This document shows positions 25,809 through 33,439 of a stretch of DNA of 64,000 nt, piece after piece. The number at the start of each line of letters is the position of its first letter. The first letter of the stretch is position 1. The notes beneath the pieces were generated by a model, which ran no database searches, had not been told where the DNA came from, and saw only the letters and a list, made by a program, of their open reading frames with translations. The stretch comes from Deltaproteobacteria bacterium (lineage in GTDB: Bacteria; Myxococcota_A; Polyangia; GCA-2747355; JADLHG01), in assembly GCA_020848905.1 (NCBI GenBank), contig JADLHG010000045.1:413421-477420 (forward strand), read 5' to 3'. A program made the position numbers and the translations under genes.

Positions 25809-27370
25809 CGCCTGAGGTCGGGGTCGAGCGCCTGGATCACCGCGTGGGCGCGGTCGAGCGTGGCCCGCTGGCGCTTCGTCAGATGTTCGCCGTAGCGTGC
25901 CTTGGATTGCGCGCTGAGCAACATGCCGTCGGCGGGGTCGACCGTCCATTTGTAGAGGTGCTCGATCGGCCAGACCTGGTCGTAGAGACGGCGGGCCGCG
26001 ACGAGCTTGTCGGCGGTCTCGGCGGGGCCGGCGAGCAGCGCTTCCGCGCGGTCGAGTTCCGGCATCGCCAGCCCGAGTCGCGCGTCGAGCAGCCGATCGA
26101 GGACGCGCCAGCGGAGCGCGCCAGGCAGGTAGCGCGGGCCGGAGTCGCGCTCGTGGTCGAGGAACGCATGGGTGAGCCGCGACGCGCGGTGGTAGAGGAT
26201 GCTGGTCAGCGACCGCCGGTCCTCGGGGGACACCGCACTCCAGGGGATCCTCTCGCCCCGTTCCGAGGCCTCGACGAGCGAAGCCGCGACGCGGTCGAGC
26301 GGGAATCCGAGGTAGCCGCTGTTGAAGGCGGTGCTCTCGGCGGCGACGAGCCACTTCAGGCCAGCGACCAGGGTCGCCTCCTCCTTACGGGTGAGCCGGT
26401 CCCGCCCGCGGGCCGCGTAGCCCGCTGCCGCCGCGCGCGTCAGACGGTCCGCGACGGGCAGTGCGGCCTGAACGCCGGCCACGATGCGCCGTTCGAGGTC
26501 GCGCTCCGTGGTGCGCAGGCGGGCGCGCACGATCTGTACGGCGTGGTCGTGCGTCGGCTCGGGAAGGAGCGCCCAGGCCTCCGTGGAATTCCACGACGGC
26601 TCGGTGCGCTGGTTCACCCGCGCGTTCCCGGCCTGAAGGAGCGTCCGCACTGCGCCGAGCGCCGTGCGCAGCCGGAAGGTCTGCGCCTGGTCGAGGCCCG
26701 CCTCGGTGGACTGCTGCTCGACGAGCCCGACGAGGGCGCGGACGTGGTCCAGCTCGGCGTGGGCCCAGGTGAGGTACGCCTTGCTCAGGAACGTACGATC
26801 TCGGGTGCGCTCCGCCGTCGGCGCGCCCTTGCGGTTGGCGCTGCGGATCGCCCGTCCGTGCTTCTCGAAGACCTCGCGGGCTTTCTTCGCGGCGTCGCTG
26901 AGATCGAGGACCCAGCCGTGCTCCTGGTGGTTCCGCCGCGCGACCGTGCGCGCCTTACCGATCTTGTGGAGCTCGCCCGAGCGCTGCTTCAGCTCGAGGG
27001 CCTGCGTGCGAGCCGCCGCGACGGTCGAGATGCCCTCGATGCGCGCGACGAGCGTGGCCCGCTCCTCGGCGGAGAGCGCGGGGTCGAGGTGGGCCTGCAC
27101 CCGCCCAAGCACGAGCTCGGCCATCGAGCGGTACGTGCCGCCGCGCGCCACCTGTCGCTCGAGGCCGTCGAGGAGTTTCTGCGCCGCAGGGAAGCTCGCG
27201 TACTTGCCCTCGGCGATGCGCTGCCGGAGGTTCATCGCCGCGGTGAGCCGCGCGAGCCCCCACGGTAGCCGAGACTTCTCTCCGCTCGGGGTTGCGTCGC
27301 GGGCCCCGGCGGGCGCAGCGATCGAGCAGCTCACGATGAAGGCAATCCCCAGCACCCGACGCGTGTTCAT
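25805..27370 (-). CDS. Secreted helical protein (hypothetical)
   Basis: A 521-residue exported protein with a signal peptide (RRVLGIAFIVSCSIAAPAGARD). The rest is predicted to be almost all helical and rich in Arg, Ala and Leu, with no cysteine-rich, enzyme or repeat signature that I recognise. Recurring segments such as AVQIVRARLRTTERDLERRIV look like long amphipathic helices. GGAGGG precedes the ATG at 27370 at normal distance, so the longer frame to 27433 is rejected. It converges on the PAP2 gene. Confidence 0.7.
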   Translation of the reverse strand: MNTRRVLGIAFIVSCSIAAPAGARDATPSGEKSRLPWGLARLTAAMNLRQRIAEGKYASFPAAQKLLDGLERQVARGGTYRSMAELVLGRVQAHLDPALSAEERATLVARIEGISTVAAARTQALELKQRSGELHKIGKARTVARRNHQEHGWVLDLSDAAKKAREVFEKHGRAIRSANRKGAPTAERTRDRTFLSKAYLTWAHAELDHVRALVGLVEQQSTEAGLDQAQTFRLRTALGAVRTLLQAGNARVNQRTEPSWNSTEAWALLPEPTHDHAVQIVRARLRTTERDLERRIVAGVQAALPVADRLTRAAAAGYAARGRDRLTRKEEATLVAGLKWLVAAESTAFNSGYLGFPLDRVAASLVEASERGERIPWSAVSPEDRRSLTSILYHRASRLTHAFLDHERDSGPRYLPGALRWRVLDRLLDARLGLAMPELDRAEALLAGPAETADKLVAARRLYDQVWPIEHLYKWTVDPADGMLLSAQSKARYGEHLTKRQRATLDRAHAVIQALDPDLRR

Positions 27371-27633
27371 CCGACCCTCCGCGCACGCCGCGCGGGGATG
27401 GAATACGCAAGAGACGCGCCAGCGGGGCTCCAACTGCCGATGGCCTAAGGTCGCGAAATCCCTCCAGCGGTGCGCGCTGGACCGACGGTCATCCGCAGAG
27501 CCAGGTGGCCGCCGCCGCCAGGCGGGAGGATGCAGGATCGGCGCGGGGCGACGACCGTTCGGGGGGCCTTCTGACCCTCGGGCGCTCGGTTGATTCCATT
27601 GCGGACCTCGCGCTAGAGGACCAAGCTCGGGTG

Positions 27634-28362
27634 ATGGGGAGCTGGAGGCGCTGGACAGGAGTCGCTCGCGGCCCTAGCGCGCGTCTACGACGACGCAGCA
27701 GCCTCCTCGTGCTCGCGGGCGCGATCGGACTCGTGGGCCTTACTGCGCCGCCGCTCCGCGCGTCGGCGGCTCCGTCGGTCGCGCCCTCGCCCTCGGCGAC
27801 ACCCGCCCCCGAGCTCAAGCGCGTCCCGCCCATTCTGGATCCCGCGTTTCGCCACCAGAAGCGCTATCAGCTCGAGCTGTCGCCGCACGGTGGGAGCCTC
27901 CTCGGCCGGACCCTTGGAAGCTCCTTTCTGGTCGGCGTGAGGGCCCACCTGCACCTCAGCCCGTGGCTTGCCCTGGGAGCGAGCTACGACTACTCGCGCA
28001 TTCCGTCGTCGGCCGCCTTCGAGGTTCTCCCCACCGTTCGTGAGGTGCACCTCCTGCTGGGCGAGGCGTCCATCTCCAACGACCTGGCGATGCGGGTCGG
28101 TCGGAGGCTGGTGGCGCTCGATCTGTTTCTCACGGTGGGCCTCGGGAGTATGAACCTGGCGCAGGCCTGGAAGCTGGCCGGGCTGGTGGGGGGAGGCGTG
28201 AAGTTCTACGTGGGGCTACCGTGGCTCGCGGTTCGGATCGACCTTCTGACGGTGATCCATCCCACGCCCGTGAGCCGCGTCTCCTCGCGGATCGACGCTG
28301 ACATCGCTCTCACGGGGGGCGTGTCGTTCTTCCTGCCGGCCCGCCGCTCGGCTTACGAGTAG
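27634..28362 (+). CDS. Outer-membrane beta-barrel protein (myxobacterial OMP-like)
   Basis: A 242-residue secreted protein with an Arg-rich N-terminus, a hydrophobic signal segment (SSLLVLAGAIGLVGLTAPPL) and a Pro/Ala/Ser linker. The C-terminal beta-barrel domain shows alternating strands such as FLVGVRAHLHLSPWLALGASYDYSR, LFLTVGLGSMNL and GGVKFYVGLPWLAVRIDLL. The layout resembles the small outer-membrane barrel family common in myxobacteria. A GTG three bases upstream is an alternative start. It is divergent from the secreted helical gene and has no clear operon partner. Confidence 0.72.
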   Translation: MGSWRRWTGVARGPSARLRRRSSLLVLAGAIGLVGLTAPPLRASAAPSVAPSPSATPAPELKRVPPILDPAFRHQKRYQLELSPHGGSLLGRTLGSSFLVGVRAHLHLSPWLALGASYDYSRIPSSAAFEVLPTVREVHLLLGEASISNDLAMRVGRRLVALDLFLTVGLGSMNLAQAWKLAGLVGGGVKFYVGLPWLAVRIDLLTVIHPTPVSRVSSRIDADIALTGGVSFFLPARRSAYE

Positions 28363-28396
28363 CTCGGGGGCGCGGCGCGCCCGATGGTCGCGCTCG

Positions 28397-29533
28397 CTAC
28401 GACCGCGGTTCCTCGGGTCGCCGGCCGGGGCCCCCTGCAGCGCGTCGTCGGCGCCTGCGGCGTCGTGAGGGCGAGGGGGTCGGGGATGGCGCGCTCGCGG
28501 CCTTCGACTCGTGCGCGCGCTTCGCTTCGACGGGGGGCCTCGCGTCGATTCGGGGCCTGGACTCCGTCGTGGGCTTCGTCTGGACCGACGGCTTGGCCTC
28601 GACCGACGGCTTCGCCTCGGCGGCGGGCGTGGCCTCGGCGGTGGGCGTGGTCTCGACCGCGGGCTTCGACCAGCGACGGCGCCGGCCTCTCGGGGGGCCC
28701 ATCGCCTCTCGGCGGCGCTCCGCGTCGCGGGCCGCGACAGCTACCTCGCGGAGCACCGAGGCGGTGTCGGCCTGCGTCTGCGACGGCGCGTAGCGACCGG
28801 AGAGCTGCGTCTCGGGGGTCAGCTTGCCGCGCGTGTAGAGCTCCCAGAGCTCCTGCCCGTACGGCAGGCGGCGTGAGCCGGGCACCACCCGCAGCAGGAA
28901 CTGATTCAGGTTGTCCACGTCCCGGACCAGCAGCTTGCGTGCGGTCTGGTTGCGGGCCGGATCCACCGCCTGCGGGAAGTCGATCAGCACGGGGCCGTCG
29001 GAGCCCATGAGCACGTTGAACTCCGAGAGGTCGCTGTGCACGACGCCGGCGCAGAGCATCTTCACCACCGACGAGAGCAGCGCCTCGAACACGGCGCAGG
29101 CCACCTCGCGGTCGAGCACGATGTCCGAGAGCCGGGGAGCCGGCTCGCCGTGGAGGTCGGTGATGAGCTCCATCACCAGTACGCCGTCCACGTAGCAGTG
29201 GGGCTCCGGGACCCGTACCCCCGCTCCGCGCAGGCGGTGGATGATGTCCACCTCCGTCGTGCGCCAGGTCGCCTCGTCCTGGGCGCGGCCGAAGCGGGTG
29301 TGCTTGCTCATGGCTCGCTGCGTGCGCGTGTTTCGCACCGCCCGGCCGTCGGTGTATTCCGCCCGCTGGCGGAAGGTGCGGTTCTGGGCTTCCTTGTAGA
29401 CCTTGGCCACGCGGAGCTCGTCGCCGGACACGACCAGGTAGACCTGGGCCTCCTTGCCGCTCATCAGCGGCCGCACGACCTCCTGGATGATCCCCTGGTC
29501 GACCAACGAAGCCAGACAGTCCGGTTCACGCAT
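28397..29533 (-). CDS. RIO-family atypical serine kinase with basic repetitive tail
   Basis: A 378-residue RIO1-type protein kinase. Visible kinase elements are SGKEAQVYLV (nucleotide-binding loop, residues 25-34), RVAKVYK (catalytic Lys), VHSDLSEFNVL (catalytic Asp and Asn) and LIDFPQAVD (metal-binding Asp). The kinase domain ends at about 245. The tail of about 110 residues is low complexity: repeated EAKPSVEA, ETTPTAE and QTKPTTE units and a final run rich in Arg (SRRRRRRRRRAAGG). In archaea and eukaryotes RIO kinases act in small-subunit ribosome maturation, and bacterial members are less studied. The tail could bind RNA or DNA. No ribosomal gene is adjacent. Confidence 0.9.
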   Translation of the reverse strand: MREPDCLASLVDQGIIQEVVRPLMSGKEAQVYLVVSGDELRVAKVYKEAQNRTFRQRAEYTDGRAVRNTRTQRAMSKHTRFGRAQDEATWRTTEVDIIHRLRGAGVRVPEPHCYVDGVLVMELITDLHGEPAPRLSDIVLDREVACAVFEALLSSVVKMLCAGVVHSDLSEFNVLMGSDGPVLIDFPQAVDPARNQTARKLLVRDVDNLNQFLLRVVPGSRRLPYGQELWELYTRGKLTPETQLSGRYAPSQTQADTASVLREVAVAARDAERRREAMGPPRGRRRRWSKPAVETTPTAEATPAAEAKPSVEAKPSVQTKPTTESRPRIDARPPVEAKRAHESKAASAPSPTPSPSRRRRRRRRAAGGPGRRPEEPRS

Positions 29534-29600
29534 CGGAGGGGCAGGGTGCAGTGCCGCGGCCCCGACGTCAAGCGAAGGCGGAGGCGCGGGTGTCTGCGGA

Positions 29601-30086
29601 TTACTTCTTCAGCTCGACCTGCACGACCTTGATCGTGCCCCCGCCGGCGTGCACCGCCGAGTGGGAGCCGGTGGGCAGCATCGCCGTCATGCCCTTCTTC
29701 AGGTCCATGACCTGCTCCTTGCCGTCCTCGCCGGTGATCTTCAGCTTGCCGCCGCTGATGACGTAGACCACGTGATCGGGGTGCCAGTGCGACGCGATCT
29801 TGGCCTTCGGCTTGAACGTCACCTCGTTCACCCGCACGCGCTCGTTCTCGAAGATCGTCTTGTAGACCGTCGGGCCGACCTCGATGGGATCGGGGCCCTT
29901 GCGCCAGCTCTTGTCGGCCGCCGGGTCCTTCTTCGCCCCGGCCTTCGCTCCCGCCTTCGCCCCGGCCTTCGCTCCCGCCTTCGCCCCCGCCTTCCCCTCG
30001 TGATGGTCAGCCTGCGCCGCGGGGCTCAGGCACAGTCCAAGCGTGAGTACTAGCGATGGAACAAGTCCCGCCTTGATACGCGTCAT
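29601..30086 (-). CDS. Periplasmic cupin-domain protein
   Basis: A 161-residue secreted single-domain cupin. The signal peptide is SLVLTLGLCLSPAAQA. A (KAGA)n linker is encoded by a 24-base tandem repeat. The cupin barrel spans about residues 70-161 and shows ASHWHPDHVVYVISGGKL (metal-binding HxH and Glu/His-type positions of motif 1) and MLPTGSHSAVHAGG (motif 2). Substrate and reaction cannot be told. AAAGGAGG precedes the ATG at 30086. The gene is divergent from the DUF2779 nuclease, with 283 bases between them. Confidence 0.82.
   Translation of the reverse strand: MTRIKAGLVPSLVLTLGLCLSPAAQADHHEGKAGAKAGAKAGAKAGAKAGAKKDPAADKSWRKGPDPIEVGPTVYKTIFENERVRVNEVTFKPKAKIASHWHPDHVVYVISGGKLKITGEDGKEQVMDLKKGMTAMLPTGSHSAVHAGGGTIKVVQVELKK
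29932..29991. repeat. 24-bp tandem repeat coding for the KAGA linker
   Basis: Two perfect 24-base units starting ttcgccccggcc (29932-29955 and 29956-29979) and a partial third lie within the cupin gene. They encode GAKAGAKA on the minus strand. Confidence 0.85.
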
Positions 30087-30197
30087 TGACAGCCTCCTTT
30101 TGGGGTTTCGCGGCGGATGATAGGCGTCCCGGGTTCGCTCCACAAGGACAAAGCTGACGCGGCGCGTGACGCCGCCGACGGGGGCCGTTCCCCGGCG

Positions 30198-30232
30198 GTG
30201 TGCAGTCAAGCTGCGCACGGCCCGGGTAGGGT
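30198..30232 (+). promoter_or_regulatory. Candidate WYL-regulon site A (upstream of DUF2779 nuclease)
   Basis: GTGTGCAG (30198-30205), five bases, CTGCGC (30211-30216), ten bases, then TAGGGT (30227-30232). Arm sequence, spacing and the -10-like hexamer equal site B at 36723. It points toward the nuclease gene starting at 30370, leaving a leader of about 130 bases. The other sites have 6-48 bases. Confidence 0.55.
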
Positions 30233-30369
30233 GGCTCTGGAGGAGGGCGCCGACGCGGTCGGACGATTCAGCGGCAGTTCTTCCGCCGGGCAGGGCTTCG
30301 GGGCCCGGGGCAACGATGGGTGGAGACACTTGCGAGGGACGGTATCGTATTCGCTGTGGAGGGACGCGA

Positions 30370-31872
30370 ATGACGGGGCTCCTATCGAAGAGCAGGTACA
30401 TGATCGGGCTCCAGTGCGAGAAGCGGCTCTGGGTGCACTGCCACGAGAAGGAGCGGCTCGGCGCGGTGGACGCGGGGACGGCCTTTCGCCTCGCGCAGGG
30501 GCACGAGGTGGGGCGGCTCGCGCTGGAGCTGCACCCGGAGGGGATCGGCATCGAATGGGAGGCGGGGATGGAGGAGGCCGTGCGGCAGACCGCGCAGGCG
30601 CTGACGGCGCGGCAGCCGCTCTTTGAGGGGGCCTTCCGCTACGAGGACACCTATGCGCGGGCGGACGTGCTCCTGCCGGCGCCCCGGGGGAAGTGGGACC
30701 TCGTGGAGGTGAAGAGCACGACCGAGGTGAAGGACGAGCACCTCGAGGACGTCGCGTTCCAGCGGCAGGTCTACGACGGGGCGGGGCTCAGGGTGCGGCG
30801 CTGCTTCGTGCAGCACGTCAACCGGGAGTACGTGCGGCAGGGCGCGGTGGAGCCCGAGAAGCTCTTCGTGCGGCAGGACGTGACCGAGGCGGTCGAGGCG
30901 CTCGCGTCGGAGGTGCCGCACGAGGTGAAGCGGCTCGCGGCGGTGCTCGCGGGGCGGCGCTGTCCGAAGGTGGAGGTGGGAGAGCACTGCACCACGCCCC
31001 ATCCGTGCGAGCTGGTGGACGAGTGCTGGGCCTTCCTGCCGGAAGGGAGCGTCTACGAGCTCTGGCGCGGGCGGAAGAAGGCCCGGGAGCTGCACGCGCA
31101 GGGGATCCTCGCGCTCGAGGCGGTGCCGAAGAGCTTCGCCCTCAGCGCCGAGCAGGCGATCCAGGTGGCCGCGGCGAAGGCGGGGAAACCTCGGGCGGAC
31201 CTGGACGCGCTGCGGGGCTTTCTCGGCCAGCTCGAGTACCCGCTCACCCTCCTCGACTTCGAGACGGTGGGGACGGCTATCCCGCTCTACGACGGCTGCC
31301 GGCCGTACGAGCAGGTGCCCTTTCAGTACGCGCTCCTCGTGCAGCGGAGCCCGGGGGGGCCGAGCCGGCGCCACGGGTTTCTGGCCGCGGGGCGCGAGGA
31401 TCCTCGACCGAGACTGCTCGAGAGCCTGAGGAGGCGAATTGGCGAGTGCGGCTCGATCGTGGCCTTCAACGCGGCCTTCGAGATCGCGCGGCTCAAGGCC
31501 TGCGCCGAGGCCTTTCCCGAGCACGCGACGTGGATCGCGGCGGCGCTTCCGCGTTTCGTGGACCTCTGGACCCCTTTTCGGTGCTTTCATTACTACCACC
31601 CGGCGCAGGAGGGGAGCACGAGCCAGAAGGCGGTGCTCCCCGCGCTCGCGGGAGGCGGCTACGCGGACCTGGAGATAGGGGACGGCCAGACGGCGGCGGT
31701 CTCCTTTCTAGAATGTACGTTCGGTAAGGTGCCCGGCGCCCGCCGTCGCGCGCTGCGCGAGGCGCTCCGGGTCTACTGCCGGAGAGACGTGGACGGCATG
31801 CGAGAGATCCTTTGGGCGCTCGAGAAGCTCTGCCGCGGCAAGAGGGGCAGCGGGACGAGGAAGAACAAATGA
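30370..31872 (+). CDS. DUF2779 protein: Cas4-like PD-(D/E)XK nuclease fused to DEDD-type exonuclease
   Basis: A 500-residue predicted double nuclease. The N-terminal half looks like a Cas4/AddB-type nuclease with an iron-sulfur cluster: Cys16 in GLQCEKRLW, the PD-(D/E)XK residues Asp99 and E113-V-K115 in WDLVEVKS, then Cys198, Cys207, Cys213 and Cys219. The C-terminal DUF2779 domain carries LLDFET (D296, E298), VAFNAAFE and a late YCRRDVDGM, the pattern of a DEDD/RNase-H-like 3'-5' exonuclease. Such proteins are found near repair and defence genes. GGAGGG lies before the ATG at 30370. The small gene at 31869 overlaps its stop by four bases. Confidence 0.88.
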   Translation: MTGLLSKSRYMIGLQCEKRLWVHCHEKERLGAVDAGTAFRLAQGHEVGRLALELHPEGIGIEWEAGMEEAVRQTAQALTARQPLFEGAFRYEDTYARADVLLPAPRGKWDLVEVKSTTEVKDEHLEDVAFQRQVYDGAGLRVRRCFVQHVNREYVRQGAVEPEKLFVRQDVTEAVEALASEVPHEVKRLAAVLAGRRCPKVEVGEHCTTPHPCELVDECWAFLPEGSVYELWRGRKKARELHAQGILALEAVPKSFALSAEQAIQVAAAKAGKPRADLDALRGFLGQLEYPLTLLDFETVGTAIPLYDGCRPYEQVPFQYALLVQRSPGGPSRRHGFLAAGREDPRPRLLESLRRRIGECGSIVAFNAAFEIARLKACAEAFPEHATWIAAALPRFVDLWTPFRCFHYYHPAQEGSTSQKAVLPALAGGGYADLEIGDGQTAAVSFLECTFGKVPGARRRALREALRVYCRRDVDGMREILWALEKLCRGKRGSGTRKNK

Positions 31873-32132
31873 CGCGAGAGAGCGTGGAGCAGCGCGTGGT
31901 GGTCCTGGCGCGGGCGCAGGGGCTGATGCGCTTCGGCACCTACCGCGTGGTGGTGCTCGAGTCTGACGGCCGAACGAGCTCCAAGGACTTCGGCCTCGAG
32001 CGGGACGCGCGGAGCTACGCCGACGACGCCGCCTCGGAGTCGGACGACGAGCCGCCCCTGGCCTTCGTGCTCGACAGCGACTTCAAGGTCGTCGGCCGGG
32101 GACGGCACTACGCGCTGCGGGGCGACGAATAG
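31869..32132 (+). CDS. Small hypothetical protein coupled to DUF2779 gene
   Basis: An 87-residue acidic protein. Its ATG overlaps the TGA of the DUF2779 gene (ATGA), so it is very probably translationally coupled to it. The sequence alternates short strands and helices (YRVVVLESDGRTSSKDFGL; PPLAFVLDSDFKVVGRG) with no cysteines or membrane segment. No family is recognised. Its position suggests an accessory or regulator of the nuclease. Confidence 0.7.
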   Translation: MTRESVEQRVVVLARAQGLMRFGTYRVVVLESDGRTSSKDFGLERDARSYADDAASESDDEPPLAFVLDSDFKVVGRGRHYALRGDE

Positions 32133-32188
32133 AGACCCGCCAGGCAAGACTCGACCTGAAGCACCGCCGGACATCGCCAGGCTGAGGC

Positions 32189-32218
32189 TTGACGGGGGCT
32201 GAGGCACGAGATTAGGCT
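32189..32218 (+). promoter_or_regulatory. Possible sigma-70 promoter for the flavoprotein region
   Basis: TTGACG (32189-32194), an 18-base spacer, then TAGGCT (32213-32218). It lies just after the end of the DUF2779-linked gene, in an otherwise featureless stretch, and points toward the flavoprotein gene. Confidence 0.4.
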
Positions 32219-32235
32219 AAGAGCATCCATTACGT

Positions 32236-32433
32236 ATGAATCCAGACCACGACCGGGGGGCGTTGCCGATGGCAGTGGTCACCCGCATCGGCTGGTGGCC
32301 ACTGCGAGGGCAGACGAGGACGACGCGATCAGTGCAGCGCTGGCCGGACGCGGAACGGGTTCCACTGCGCCAGGATGCTGACGCACAGATCGGGTTGTAC
32401 CTGAGCTCACGACCGGAAAGGGTGAGGTGGTAG
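32236..32433 (+). CDS. Possible 65-residue ORF before the flavoprotein
   Basis: The frame begins at an ATG and ends in TAG at 32433, overlapping the GTG start of the flavoprotein. The product is Arg- and Trp-rich (GWWPLRGQTRTTRSVQRW) and matches no family I know. The overlap would allow translational coupling. It could equally be a chance open frame in a short intergenic stretch. Confidence 0.28.
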   Translation: MNPDHDRGALPMAVVTRIGWWPLRGQTRTTRSVQRWPDAERVPLRQDADAQIGLYLSSRPERVRW

Positions 32434-33425
32434 AGGCGATGGCGCACTTCGACGTCGTTGTCATTGGTGGAGGTCCCGCCGGGCTGTGCGCGGCGGCGCG
32501 GATCGTTTGGGCTGAGTTAGCCGACCACATGCCCTTGAGCGTGCTCGTTCTCGAATCGAGCGATGCCCTAGGAGGCCTGTCTCGCTGGAAGCCTCTTCGG
32601 CTGGGTTCCCCCAAGCACTACTTCTCCAAACGGGAGATAGGACTCATCATCAAGTCCTGTGAGGAGGGGGGAGTCGTTATCAAGCAGAACGAGGAAGTCC
32701 TGCGCGTTGAGGTCCAGGACCCCAATACCTTCCACATCAAGACGTCGTGCTCCGAGTACACCGGCACGGCGGTGATCTTCGCCTGCGGTCTTAGGCGCTC
32801 CCATTCGCTGGAGAGCGAACTCTACCAACAAGACCGTCTCTACTGGTGGACGTACGGCGACGCGGGGCTGCTCGACAGGCTCCAAGAGCTCCAGTCGGGT
32901 TGGCAGGATGAGGGTGTCGCGATCATCGGTTCGCGGCCGGTTGCCCGCCTTTGCGATACGTGGCAGGTGCTGCCACGTGAGGTGAATGTGGCCTTCATCG
33001 CCGAGCCCACTCATGCTGTCCCGCCAAACCCCCGCCTCCTCGATGCGGACGTTGTGGACATCAAGGCTATCGACGAACGTATCGTGCTGAAGCTGCGCGA
33101 TTTCCGTACGGGACAGGTGGATGAGCTGGCCGTGGGCGCGGTGCTGCTGGATTTCGAATCCTACGAGCGCCAAGGCGCCTCAATGGCCTTCGCTGCGGCC
33201 TACCCCTTCGTCGCCGGCGACGGGTTTGTCACCATCAATCGGCAGGCGACGACCTCCGTGCCAGGCGCGTTCGCCGCGGGGGATGTCACGGGTGGACCCT
33301 TCTCGGTAGCCAAGGCACTCCACGAGGGTGCCACCGCCGGCCTCGCGGCCTTCAGCTATGTCTTTGGCAAGAAGGCCGGGCGAACGCCCAGCCTGTTTCC
33401 CTATTATCCAGAAGGGACTCCCTGA
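32427..33425 (+). CDS. FAD-dependent oxidoreductase of thioredoxin-reductase type lacking the CxxC
   Basis: A 332-residue flavoprotein. The N-terminal FAD-binding motif is VVVIGGGPAGLCAA, and the C-terminal FAD motif is VPGAFAAGDVTGGPFSVAKALHEG, as in thioredoxin reductases. The redox-active CxxC that normally precedes the second nucleotide-binding fold is absent; the region reads LYWWTYGDAGLL. The second glycine motif is degenerate (IIGSRPVA). It therefore cannot work as a disulfide reductase and may be a ferredoxin-NADP-reductase-like or biosynthetic oxidase. Start options are GTG 32427 or ATG 32439. Base composition and codon use are less GC-rich than the neighbours, suggesting transfer. 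It converges on the acyltransferase-like gene, with 14 bases between. Confidence 0.8.
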   Translation: MVEAMAHFDVVVIGGGPAGLCAAARIVWAELADHMPLSVLVLESSDALGGLSRWKPLRLGSPKHYFSKREIGLIIKSCEEGGVVIKQNEEVLRVEVQDPNTFHIKTSCSEYTGTAVIFACGLRRSHSLESELYQQDRLYWWTYGDAGLLDRLQELQSGWQDEGVAIIGSRPVARLCDTWQVLPREVNVAFIAEPTHAVPPNPRLLDADVVDIKAIDERIVLKLRDFRTGQVDELAVGAVLLDFESYERQGASMAFAAAYPFVAGDGFVTINRQATTSVPGAFAAGDVTGGPFSVAKALHEGATAGLAAFSYVFGKKAGRTPSLFPYYPEGTP

Positions 33426-33439
33426 ACCCCTCGCCGTTG

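Noticed and set aside
30382..31599. Minus-strand open frame of about 405 codons opposite the DUF2779 gene
   Set aside because: Shadow of a gene with clear nuclease motifs on the plus strand.
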